Origin: Monocercomonoides exilis
Taxonomy: Eukaryota > Preaxostyla > Oxymonadida > Polymastigidae
Assembly (NCBI GenBank): GCA_001643675.2
Contig: LSRY02000056.1
Span: 315,001 to 379,000 of the forward strand
Reading direction: 5' to 3'
Length of the DNA stretch: 64,000 bases
Program-made: the position numbers and the translations under genes
Shown here: piece after piece, positions 45,901 through 57,654 of the stretch
Position numbering within the stretch: position 1 is the first letter of the stretch
Layout of the letters: every line of letters starts with the position of its first letter
Notes under the pieces: generated by a model
What the model saw: only the letters and a program-made list of their open reading frames with translations
Database searches by the model: none
Told to the model about the DNA's origin: nothing

Positions 45901-47130
45901 AACATTTGTTGAAAGTTGAACTTTTCAGTTCACAGTCACTTCCGCTGCAGTAAATTGCCCCTCCATATCCATACTTTTGGGTATATGTATCATAGCATTC
46001 AACAAAACTGCAGCTTGTCACATTTAACTTTGAGCTTCCACTCACCTTTATTGCGCCTCCTTGAGATGCACTGCATTTTGAAAAGGTACAATCAACAAAT
46101 GTGATATTGTCATTGGAAAATGATTTTCCACTAACCGAATAATTTTGGTTCGTAAAAATTTCACGTGATTTGATAAAAGATGAATTTCGAAATAAAAACG
46201 ATTTTTCAGGCAATCCTCCAACAATTACTCCATAAAATGGCTGCTCGCAATCTGTAAATTCACAACCTTCAAGAAAATTAGAATTTGGTTCAAGTTCAAC
46301 AAGGCGGGGCTTCTTTCGAATTGCGACAGAAGACATGTTACAGAAGAAGCAGTCTTCAATTATGATTTCCGAAAAATATGCACCGCCAACAAAAGGAGCT
46401 GATGATCCCACGAAAAACGATTCAAAAGAGCTGAAACCAATGGAAATCGACCCACCGGGTAATAAAGAAGAGGGAATTGGGCAGACCAGAGATTCAACAA
46501 AATGCTTTGGATCATCAATCCCCAGCGTTAAATTGCACACTCCCAAAGAGCCTCCGGTACACGCAAATGGAGAATTATTCTCGCACGACGAAAGTATCAC
46601 CTGGCAGTCCTTCATCTCCAGCAATGAGCCTATTACAGTCAAATGCGGAATGCAATTCAAAGATGCAGCAGATTTTGGTGGCCCATGAACCTGTACAAGA
46701 ACCACAGAAAGCGAAGAATTCTTTGCGACAACTTGTGAATCAATTCTGCTCATGAACTGTGACTCAATTTTTTTCTGCGAATATTGCGATCTCGAATAGC
46801 ATATGCACCAAAAATGTTCAATGGATCATGGAAAATAAGAAATAAAACGTCACACCTGTTAAGTTTCTTTCCAAAAAATACATTTTCATAATTTTTAGTA
46901 TTTTTTGTGTCTTTGTACAAAAAATAATCATCGAAATTCTGCTTCAAATGACGCAAACAACTTTTTTTGCTTGCCATCATATCAGTCATTACAATGGCGT
47001 CATTATCATCATATTGCCAAATACTTTTATCAATGAAAGAATTAATGATATCTTCAGTAAATGGCTCCTTTTCCAATTTACCAACGATTCTCCGAAAACC
47101 TGCAACCAGAACAAGCAATGATAAAAACAT
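39983..47130 (-). CDS. Giant beta-helix membrane protein with kinase-like tail (paralogue of 6664-14610)
   Basis: The tentative first exon, 47130-46849, encodes a signal peptide (MFLSLLVLVAGF) and about 80 further residues. A 74-nt intron (GTTTTA…GCAG, 46848-46775) leads in frame to the long exon 46774-39983; about 2,357 residues in all. The ectodomain has Pmp-like repeats (SQGGAIKVSG, GYGGAIYCSG) and three copies of the CG…PC super-motif (near nt 45350, 44345 and 43180). The span (IIVIVLVVILLIVFIGFILF) is followed by RWRK. The tail matches the other paralogue almost residue for residue in SPEEQWRRAEREAEKKNEER and in the kinase-like block (MRWKAPELMMNKNMG, FSIGIMLLECLTLQIPFGEY). Glycine loop, HRD and DFG are absent. 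The gene ends in TGA and diverges from the CCDC57-like gene 230 bp away. Confidence 0.87.
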
Positions 47131-47360
47131 AAAAACTATAAATTGCGCTGGAATTAATCAACAAATGCTTTTTTAATTAATTGTGATCGAATTATAATTA
47201 ATTAATTAATCTTCTGATCGCAATAACACTTTTTAGTCTGTTTTTATTTGTTATACACATTTCATATGTATTTTTTACCTTTTTGAAAACGAAAAACTTT
47301 TTCTCAATCCCAATTTAAATTCTTTTATTATTTAATATTTAATTTAATTTTTAACATTTA
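47131..47360. promoter_or_regulatory. Divergent promoter region, receptor-like gene / CCDC57-like gene
   Basis: This is 230 bp between opposing start codons. It is A+T-rich with a TAATTAATTAATTAAT tract near 47192-47210. No specific element is named. Confidence 0.35.
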
Positions 47361-50300
47361 ATGAACTCAAAAAATGTTAATGTTCTTCAAGAATTGAACA
47401 GACTAATAGAATCAAAAGACAATGAAATTTTCGAATTGAAGAAGCAATATGCTTCTTTAAGAGAAGATTTTCAATTTAATCTTGCGTTGATAGACCAAAG
47501 AGATAAAGATTTGGAAGACTGCGATACAATGATAGAATTTCTCAAAAAGAATTCTTTGGAGAAAGAAAGTGAAGCGCTTCAGCTTCGATCACTTCTTGAA
47601 GAACGAGAGCAGAAACTTCAACATCTTTCAGATGATTTTTCGTCAAGTCAAAAGGCCTCAAAAGAGCAGATTTCTCACCTCAAGGATGAATTGTATGCTT
47701 CAAATGAATATCGTGAATCTTCTTTACGTATTGCGCAAGAGAATTTTGATAGCGAGAGAAAAAGCTTATCTCGCCAAGTTTCTCAACTTGAGCAACAGCT
47801 TGAAGATATGAGATCTCAATATATTACCGGAACTGAAGAATCGATGCGTCAACTTAGAAGCGAATACGAAGGAAAAATTGTGATGCTCGAAGATGATCTG
47901 AAAAAATCAAAAAGTCAAATTAGAACTTTCGAACAAAAGCTAACTTTAGCGGCGCAAGAAAACGAAAAACTTTTATCAGAAGTTATGCGATTAAAAGAAG
48001 CATCAACAAATATGGAAAGGGATTTTCGAAGAGTTAAATGGGAAAGCGAGGACTCAACAAGTGTTTTGGCAGGTAAACTGAATGATTTCGAGAAAGAGAT
48101 AAATGAACTTCAAGCTTCATTAGAGCAAGCAAATAAAGATAAACTGATGTGGGAGGAACGGCACCGAGATTTAAGTTCCAAAGAGCTGCCTGAACTAGAA
48201 GCAAGAATTCATGAAGAAGAGAAAAAGAGAGAAGTGGCAGAGCGAGAAGCAAGGCAGATGGAGAGCGAGAAGGCTGCGCTATTAAAGCAAATTGAGGAAA
48301 AAACACGAGAGATAGAACGAAAAGGAGAGAAACATTATCACGCACAGATTGCACTTGATCAGGAAGGGAAGGCGCTCGCAGAGCTGAAGGCTCATTTGTT
48401 AGAGATGGATGCAGAATGCAAAGTGCGAGACGATCTGATCAATCAGATGAGGGCAGAGCTGGAGCTTGCTGCAAAAAGAGTTGAAAAGGAAAAAGAGAGA
48501 TATGCAAATATGAAGGAAAAAGTTAAAGTGATGAAAGATGTTCCACGAGCAGTTCAGATTCTGGTGGACGAACATCAATTCGCAACACGAGAGATGCTCA
48601 GAGTTTGCAAAATTAAGTCTTTTTTTATTATTATTTCATCATTTGTTTTCATCATATTGACGATTATGCAAACAATTAAATCTGTCATATTTTTGCTTTT
48701 TTGCATTGCCAAATTTATCAGGAGCTGCGGCAGATTCGAGTGGAGAATGTTACAACGATACAAGAAGAGGCTGTTCGTCAAAAGGAGGTCGAAGTTCATC
48801 TTTCTCAATTGAGAGAAGAAAATCAAATGCTTCAGTCTCAAATAGAGGAAAATGAGGCGAAATTTAACGAAGAAGTGATGAAAATGACAGAGAAAGTGAT
48901 GGATGCAGCAGACAAACTGGAGGCGATCAGAAACGAACGGGACGAAGCGTTGAAGGAGCTTCGACGAAGAGATGGAATAGAAGCAGAAAGAAGAAAGAGA
49001 AGAAAATACAGATACGAGCAAGAAGACAGTGATGCTGATGATGACGATGACGAAGAAGCAGATGATACAAAGAATGATTTCAGAGCTGCAGAGCGAAGGT
49101 TGCCTGCGAAAAAGAGCACAGAAAAAGATGCGAAGGATGGCGATGCAGAGAATACTTTATCAATCACATGGGGAGAGGGAACAGGACTAAGTGAATTGGA
49201 GTCGCTGATTGAGAAAGGCAAAAAAGATGAAGAAAGAGAAAGGATGGCTGAGAAAAAAAGGAAAGAAAACAGGAAGAAAGAGGCAGAGATTCGCTCTCTG
49301 AATGAAGAAATAGCATCTCTCAAAAAGAAAAACGAAGAGCTACAAAAAGAAATACAGTCACTTAAAGAATCAGCTGACGCCACAAAGTTTGCATTTATTT
49401 CAAAAAGATTGTTTTCTTCAGAAAAAACTTTTGATGAATTATTTATTTATTTTATATCTCCATTGGAAATTTTCTTAAATATCCATATTTTTAATGAAAA
49501 TTTAGGAAAGATTTTCAGAAAGTAAAGGCATATGCAAAAGAGAAACGAGACGAAGCGAAGCGCGAAAAGGAAGAAAAAGAACGGGCAGTGATGGAGAGGC
49601 AATCCAGAGAACAGGAAATTGAAAGGAAAAGCAAGCAAGAACTGAAACAAGGTATATTTTCCGGTTTTGAAAGACTATTCATAATTCAAATAAAAATTAC
49701 ATAATCTCCAAATATTTTATATATTTCTTTCCTTCCTTTTTTTATAATTTTTTTTGAAAAGTTCTGTCTTCTCTTCAGCAGCAGCAGCAAGAAGTGGCTC
49801 ATCTGCAGCATGAACGCGACACCCTCATCAGCATCAATTCCACACTGCGCGCTGTTCTGGCAAAAGCTCCAGGCGACATCCAGTCAGTTGCAATGAAGCT
49901 CATCAAGAATGCTGAAGAGGTGTGAAAACACAAACACGATTAACCAAAGGTACTTGCACAAGAATTCTGTTTTATTTGTTTGAAAAAGATTTCATTTTTT
50001 GCACAAAAATTTCTTAAAACATTTTTTTTATTGTTACAAACTTCAACTTTCCTCTTTTATGACTAATGTTTCAGTCACGTTCTCTTTCTATGACTTCATC
50101 AATCAGTGACAATTTGGAGCATTCTAACAAAAACCAAAGGGCGCAATCAAATGATGATAATATTGATGACGAAGAACCAGAACTTGATTCAAATTTTGGC
50201 GAGGATCCTTCAGATTCGCCTGTTGATCTCTTTCCTGAGGAAATAAAAACAAAGCAATTCGGCCAGCAAAATTCACTCTTATCACCTCGATTCGAAAACT

Positions 50301-51744
50301 CCTTTCCTTTATCGCACACGGCTCCATCAAAAGCATTTGAAGTCAGCCATGACTCTTCTTCTCTGAATGATCTGATCTCAACGTTTCCGAGCACTCCTTC
50401 GCGTCTGCCTCCTCTTTCATTTTCTTTGTCTCCGCAGACTAACACTCACTCCATTCCTGATGTTATCCACACGCCAATTCAATCACTGTCTAACTCTGGA
50501 TCTTCTTTTCTGCGGTTTTATCCTGTGAATCAAACACTTCACGTTCCATTGATTCTGCCATCAACTCAAGAATTACCTTCTTCTATGCCTTCTAACATAT
50601 CCAAAGATCAAAAAAGCAATGAGAATGAATGGAAAACAAAAACCCACAAAAACTTTAATGAAGATGAATTGGCATCAATTGAGAAACTTTTAGATGAATC
50701 TTCATCAACAACATCATCAGACGCTGACGTGTCTTCACTTCTTGACTCCACTTCATCATCTTCTTCGTCTTCGTCATCCTTGTCCATTTCATCCTTATCT
50801 TCCACATCATCATCCACTTCTCCTTCTTCTTCTTCTTCTGATGCGTTTGATAATTCTGAATCTGGTTCTTCAGATGCGCTCACTCCTCGTTCACCAAGAG
50901 AAGATGATGATATTCTTCAAACTGAAAAAGAAAAAACATCTTCATTAAAGCACAATGCAAAACATGGTTATCACAATAACAGCAAATCACCAAAAAGCGA
51001 TCATCATAGGAGCAAATCAAAAGAAAGAAAATCATACAATGATACACAGTCTTCACGTCCAAGCAATGAAATTGAATATCGCCACGTTAGAAAGAACATG
51101 AAGTGTGCTCATAGATCTCTTTCAAATTCATCTCGAAATTCACATCGCAGTCATTCACGAGATGGTAATTTGCGCAGAAGTGAATCGCCGTTTTACGACG
51201 ATGACAAACAGAATGAATTGCCAGATCTTCGCCAGTTCACTCCACGGCTTCAGTCACACTCGCCTCATGAGATACCAACGCCTCTGCCATCAACAACACC
51301 AGCAACTGTTCATTCATTGCACTCAAGCCGTGATTTGGCAAATAAAACAGCAGATGTCTTTTCTCCTCAGCGCCGTCACGTTTCTCCGCCTTCTGTCCCA
51401 TCTATTCTCAAACATGTGGATGAGAAAGGGTTGCCTTCTGTGCCAGAAATTGTGGGCATGAAGATTGAAATGAAGCCAAGAGAGAGAAAAAGCAGCATTA
51501 TTCCAAAAAATAAAGCGGAAAATAAAAAAGGAAAGAAAAAGAAAAGCAATAAAGCAACAGTTATTCAACAACAATCTCCAAAGCAAGAAGTTCAAGAAAG
51601 AATTTCGGTATGTAAAATCATCTTTACCTTGTTTAATGTTTCATGCAAAATTTTTTAAAACTTTTCAACAATAATTTATTATATGATAAACAGTTCCTAG
51701 AAACGAGACTTAATGAGATAATGTCACAGAAAGAGCATGGTTGA
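47361..51744 (+). CDS. CCDC57-like coiled-coil protein with Ser-rich tail
   Basis: Six exons: 47361-48602, 48722-49386, 49506-49651, 49762-49919, 50075-51607, 51694-51744, phases consistent, 1,264 residues. The N-terminal coiled coil (LREDFQFNLALIDQRDKDLE) resembles vertebrate CCDC57, a centrosome and ciliary-satellite protein. The block after exon 3 (LQHERDTLISINSTLRAVL) matches the conserved C-terminal part of that family as I recall it. Exon 2 adds coiled coil and an acidic D/E run. Exon 5 is a disordered Ser/Pro/His-rich tail of 511 residues. The last exon ends in FLETRLNEIMSQKEHG. If the tail exons belong to a separate gene, the first would end at the TGA at 49923; however, the GTGTGA donor and the CTAATGTTTCAG acceptor join in frame, which favours one gene. 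Confidence 0.65.
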
Positions 51745-52116
51745 TGATTCTGCAAAGGAGTTGAAATTTGAAATTCCTTTATCGCAATTTATCAACTCTA
51801 AAATACATTTTTGTTGCATAAAAAAAAGAAATTAGGACAACAGATAAATTTCTTTTTAGAGCCTTTATCTGTTAGATAGCGCTGCATTCACGCTACAAGA
51901 TTGAAAATCTTCATAGGAAAACTTATTCTTCAAAGAAATTGAAGCATTTATATTCCTTTCATGTTTTGTGGATATTCCATAAGATAAACGAAAAACAAGT
52001 GTTACATAGAGAGATTTTTTGTTTTTCACACTGAAATGGATAATAATAATATAGAAATGTATTGTAAGAACAAACATAAAACCTAAAACAGAACATTCAA
52101 ATGAAAAAAGAAGGTT
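51745..52116. other. Intergenic region between convergent genes; nothing seen
   Basis: This is 372 bp of A+T-rich sequence with the 3' ends of the CCDC57-like gene and of the 52117-57549 gene. Confidence 0.6.
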
Positions 52117-55100
52117 TTAATTATTTGCTGGATTTGAATCCCAAAATGCATTGTAAGCATCAAATTTAGAGCGAGGTCTTATATTTGCATCAATGTTCTT
52201 ATTCTTTTTAAAAGAAATTTCTTTTTGATGCAAATGATCATTTGACAGGTCGTGTGTTTCTTCTTCAGGAGGCATAAGCTGTTTGTTATTCATTTGCTCG
52301 TTTTCTTGTTCTTCTTCTTTATTGTTGTTCCATTCATTGGTCAGAGGAAGACATAAACCCATGAGATTTGGAGCCTCTGGAATATTGCTCATTGGATCAG
52401 TAAATGAAGATGGTGAATTGCTCATTGAAGACAATGGAAAAGAATTGCCATTCACATTTTGTCTGCTCTTTTCGTTGTTTTGTTTTATTTCACTATCTTT
52501 CGCTGGAGTGCTCAATTGATCTGGAAAAAGATCTTTCGAACTTGAATAAAGAATAGCTCGTATTGATGGATCCTGCTCATTTCTCTCTTCTTTACTCTGT
52601 TTCATTTGCTCTGCTTTATTCCCATCTTTTCTCTGCCCGCTCGTCAAGCAATCACAATCAAGATTCTTCTCATAATCTGTTAAATCAACCTTCAAATTGT
52701 TCAAATGAAGCGGAGCTATCTGCTGCTTCTTCTCAAGTGAAGCCATGTGTGCATTTGACGAGTGCCTCACAGAAACGCCTAAGATAAACCCTCCAACACC
52801 AAACAGAATAACAAGAAACAGCGCAAGCAAAGGAAGTGTAATGCAAAGAATTCCAGGCCCTGCTTGCTTGGAGTGAGCCTGCAGCATTGCAGATGCTGGG
52901 AAAAACATTGGAGATGACATAGAATAGGAACGAGAAGATGTCAATGAAGTGTCAGCGGATTCAGAAGAGTGAGAAGAAGGAGAAAGAGAAAGAGAAGGAG
53001 ATTTGTGTGGATGTGAGGTGGGTGAAGACGATGATTGGACAGAAGGAGAGGGTGATGAAGGAGATGAAGAACGTGAATGCTTTGATGGTGATTTTGGTGA
53101 ATTATTTTGCTGTGTAACACGTTCTTCTGCGCTTTTCTGCTCAGCTTCTTCATTTTCCTCTTCTTCAATGTGTTTGACAATAACTGTTGCTTCAAGCGAG
53201 TCTTCATCTTCATCTTCATTATCCGGCTGATCTTCTCTTTTTGCTTCGTCCAAATCAATATGAACTTCTTCGGCCACTTGTTCGTTTTCTATGGCATCTT
53301 CGTCTTTCATCAAGCTTTCACTGCTATCAGCAGTCTGTTCCTTCACGCTCTCGTCTTTTTCTTTGTCAATATTCATTTCATTACCCTTTTCCTTTTCCTT
53401 TTCCTCTTCACTCGCAAACCCATTTTCATTACATTCTTCTTCAGAAGAGGACTGAATAACATCAAAAGCATTATCTTTTTCATCTTCAACAGCATCTGAT
53501 TCTTTTCCATCCATATTTTTAACCCCTTCTTCATTTTCCTTGGCATCATTATTTTTCCCTTCGACTTCGTTACCTTCCTCAATTTCATTGCTTTTATTCA
53601 AATGAATTTCTTCTTCCTCAATTACACATTTGTTATCATGTTCTTGTTGCTCTTCTTTTGCATTTTCTTCTTCTTCTTCTTCTTCCCTAATTTCTTCCAT
53701 TGAACTTCTTTCCATCTTTTCTAACTGTTCACAAGAATTATAATTCCCCTTCTCTTCTTCTTTTTCTTCCTCTTCTTCTCTTCCTTCTTTTCTCTTCTTC
53801 TCTTCCTCTCCATCTTCTCTGTCAATCACAGGCGACAATCCAAACAATTCCATACTTCTGTTGCTCTCCTCTTTCTTCTCATTCTCTTCGTGTTTCCAGT
53901 CAAATGCTCTGAAATGACTTCTTTCCCACGTCAGCGCTTCCCTCAGCTGCTTCTGCATCTTCTCTTTCACTTCCATCAGCCTCTGCTGCTCTTCTTCCTT
54001 TTTCCTATTGTTGTCTCTGATCGCCTTCAGCTTCGTTGCCATCGTCTGACTCAATCCAGCATCCATTCCGTCTTCTTCGCCTGTTTCTGTACCAGAAACA
54101 TTGTTAATGGGATTCGTATGATCTGCATTATCAGCGTTATCATTATAATTGATATTGTTGCTGTCATTATCAATTGCAGAGCCATTGGATTCCTGTTCAT
54201 TTTCAGGTATATCTTTCAATTGCCTGCTGTTAACAGCTGAAAACGCAGTGTTTGAAGTGCTTGGCATTGCGGCCGATGGCTTGTGATGAGAGTGCAGCTG
54301 CAGAAGAGGCGCAGTGCTGGCGGGAAAAGGTGTGTCGCCGAATCCTCCACCGCCTCCACACTCCATTCGATGCTTCAGCCACATCGAGTGAATGGAGAGA
54401 GGCGACTGCGGAGAGAACGATGAGGCAGCCAAGCTGATGTTGCTGGCTCCAACACAATGAGATGCAGCAGGAGAAGACATAACAACGGGAGATGGCTGCA
54501 GTGATGTGGGTGCTTGTGACACGAGTGGTGTCTGTGAGTGCTTTCTGAACGAGGCTGAAAGCGCCATGGGAGACTGAGACACAGGCAGCGAGGCAGACGA
54601 CTGAAGCGGAGACAAGCCAGACAGAGCAAATGAGGTGTAGAACAAAGAAGGCGTGAGAGCAATCTGCTGCGGAGACTGCATAGGAGATGAGGCGTAGAGA
54701 GAAGACTGGCAAGAGGCGAGTGTGGAGGAGAGAGGGAACGAAACAGAGGAGAGCATCGATGCTGTGGTGGGCGGAATGGAGAGGAGCATGTTTGAGGCAG
54801 CGGGAGTGTTCCAGCGAGACGGCTGTGTTTTGAACTGTGTGAGAAGAGGGAGCGTGCCAATCGGAGAAGTCGCTGGGACAGGGCGGAGAGAGGAAGCTGC
54901 ACAGGCAGAAGGAGAAGATGAAGGAGAAGAAAGAGAAGAGGAGGAAGATGATGAGAAAGCATTTGATGAAGATGGCTGAAGAGGAGGAACAGCAAGCGGA
55001 ACGACTGTGAAGTGGTTTGGGTTTTTGAGAGGAGACTGACGTTGCGAGCGAATGGAAAAGCGGCTTCTGTTTGTTGAGAGAAGCGTCTTTTGAGAGGAAT

Positions 55101-57549
55101 CAGATGAAGCAGACGAAATAGCAGAAGCAGAAGCAGAAGCAGATGCAGATGTCTCGTTAGCATCCTCATAATTGACCGAAGAGAAAGTGGAGTTTAGTGT
55201 TTGTGTGAGCGACTTGGAGAACGAAGCGAAGGAGTCTGTGAGGCGATGGTGCGATGCTTTGTTTCTGCTTGTCCGGCTGCTGTCTCCATTGAGATTGAAT
55301 CGCTTGTTGACTTCATAGTCAGTTGCCTCAGTTTCATTGGAATTCTCACTTGGAACAGGAGTGCTGCATTCAGTGATGATGTCACCAGCCGGTGTGTGCT
55401 GCTGAAGAAGAGGAAGAGACGATTCAGAAAGCGACTTGATCAGAAGAACTGGCGTTGGATCGTCAAGCTCCTGTTCTTCATCAGCAGGCTCATTTTCTTT
55501 CTCTTCGACATTCTCATCCGAGTTTCCGATCACTTCATCATCATCTTCTTTCTTTCTAAGCATTTGGCTCCTCTTCACTTCCAGCAGGTCTGCCGCAGCA
55601 GCCGTGTTGATCAGAATTTCTCTGCAGAAAAGCGAGCTGTGTGCGACTGCTGCAGCGACCGTCGGCGGCAGAAAGGGAAGAAGACAGCAGAGCGACAAAT
55701 ACAAGTTGGACGACAGGAGATGAGTCCCGCTCTGTCCACACTGCAGGCAGCCACCTGCACGCGTGTAGGGAACAAGCGCTGTGGAAGAATCGTCTTCTTC
55801 GCTACTTTCGTGATTTCTATTGCAGTCATCTGGATATGCATCTTGAGTATCTGAGTAGTTATTAGACTTTTCGCTTTCCTCTTTGCTGTTCTGTTCTCTG
55901 CCTTCTTCGCTGTCAGAATGTGAAGAAACAGAAGGAAAATGCTGAGCAGCATTTGGGAAAAGCATCGAATCGACCGAGTCAAACGAAGAAAGAGTGGGCG
56001 GGAGGCTCATCGGACGATACTTCGATGTGAAGAACTCGTTGAACTGGATGGCGGAGAAGAAAGACGGCGAATGAGAGGAACAAGGCGAGTGAGTGTTGAG
56101 CAGCGGCGACACAAACCGACTTGAAATCGACTGCTCTGGTGTTTCTGAATGGGGCAGACGGAGCGGATCGTGTTCGGTGCAGCTGAGGACGCTGTTTGGA
56201 GTGAATGTGGAAGGATGAGAAAGCAGATGGAGAGCTTTGCTGAGCGGAGACAGAGAAGAAGTCGGCGGAGAAGAAGCGCAGACGACTGGAAACAAATGCG
56301 ATGAAATTTTGGTAGAAGAAGAAGCAAAAGAAGATTGTGATGCGTCTGTGGTTACCGCTGATATGCTGTCTTGCTCTGATGAAGAGGAAGAAGATGTTAG
56401 CTTTGATTTTAGATTCTCATTAAGTTCGCCTTCTTGACGTGAATTATGCGACATTTCAAGCTCTTCGTTTAAGAAAGAAGATTTCGAATACAATCCATTC
56501 TGAGGCAAAAGTGAGTGTGCTGTGTTCATCAATGAAGGGATACAGAATGGCGAAGCAACAGGAGGGAGAGAAGGCAAAGCAGAAGACAGTGATCCTGTTA
56601 GAAAGCTATTACCAAGAAAATCTTTGTCTAATGAGGGCGAAGCGCTTGCATGAGATGCTGGGTTTGCAGTCTGTGCTGATTGAATCAAGTTAGCTGTGGA
56701 CGGAGATGATATAAGATTTGTAAGAGTTCGATTTGGTGATCCTTCTCGGAGGATACAATTTAGAGCTTGTTGTTGGCACTCATCATCAGAAAACAGAATA
56801 AGATCATCTATTGAATTGCTTAATAAAAAAGAGTTCTGCCTAAAAAAAATCGAAAAAATGTTAATTTTTTCCCAAATATTCAAATTGCAATTTCAAAAAA
56901 AAAAATGAACCCCATGCAACGGCAAGCAATATAGTAAAGGCAATCAATTATTTTCACAAAAGAAATTCCTGCAATCAATTCATCGTATTTACATTGCAGT
57001 TCCTGTGGAAGTCCTTACGAATTATTCAAAGTTATAATAATATTTAAAATTCAAGCAAACCAAAGAGACAATTAGATAAGCGCGTAAATTCGCGAAATAT
57101 GCATTCGCTTGTCATTTCACAATCGAGTGGTTTATATTCATCCGGTTGTTGAAATTCTAGCGAACGCAGAAAATTCACTACTGGAATGAGAAGAAAGCAG
57201 TCTTGGATTTTTGACAGAAACTGCTCTGGCTTAATTGCCTGTGAACTCAATTTCATTACCCATTTATAAACGGAAGCTTCTCTCCCAATAAACAAATGCA
57301 TTAGAAGATCCTTTTGAAAAATAAAGAAAGTAAATGCATTTGATAAAAATTACAGATATTTTGAGCAAACTACATCTTGCTGCTCAGCATCTTCAAAGAA
57401 GTTGCCCTCATCAATAAAATTGAGTTCATTCATTGATATTTCAGCACTTAAAGTGAAAGGTTCGTAGAATATGCGAAATGTTTCTCCCAAATACTCAATG
57501 ATGATTCGACTGTAAACATTTATTTGAATTTCCACAAATAATGTTTCAT
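52117..57549 (-). CDS. Unrecognised protein: helical N-terminus, long acidic/Ser-rich middle, one C-terminal membrane span
   Basis: Exons read as 57509-57371, 57310-57061, 57013-56911 and 56839-52117, with introns of 60, 47 and 71 nt (GTTTGC, GTTTGC, GTTCAT). The 5' end is uncertain: ATG at 57549 with a 26-nt mini-intron fits the frame, and ATG at 57433 is an alternative. About 1,740 residues. The first ~200 residues are hydrophobic helices (KIIDCLYYIACRCMG, then SIDDLILFSDDECQQQALN) with a faint likeness to armadillo-type repeats at the start of HUWE1/UPL1 ligases, but there is no HECT domain. Further on are a possible helical domain near nt 55600-55720, long Ser-rich and Glu-rich tracts, and one span (ITLPLLALFLVILFGVGGFI) about 190 residues before the end. 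Confidence 0.75.
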
Positions 57550-57654
57550 CTTAATCTGTGCAAAGTTATATACGAGAAAATGTTCAAAATAGCATTGTTA
57601 TGCATTAAAAAAGGCATTTGTTATTTATTGATCGTATTCCACAATAAAATATAT
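57550..57654. promoter_or_regulatory. Divergent promoter region, membrane protein / p47
   Basis: About 105 bp separates the tentative minus-strand start from the p47 ATG, so the promoters must overlap. No element is recognised. Confidence 0.35.

Noticed and set aside
48838-49383. 181-codon Ser/Phe-rich minus-strand frame
   Set aside because: It mirrors the charged coiled-coil exon 2 of the CCDC57-like gene, which is in phase with its neighbouring exons.
49506-49925. Separate small gene downstream of the CCDC57-like coiled coil
   Set aside because: Exons 3 and 4 join exon 2 in phase across introns with the usual donor type, and continue the coiled coil with a CCDC57-type C-terminal block.
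54375-55169. 264-codon Leu/His/Arg-rich minus-strand frame
   Set aside because: It is an out-of-frame reading of the Ser-rich part of the 52117-57549 gene; it has no start context or domain character.
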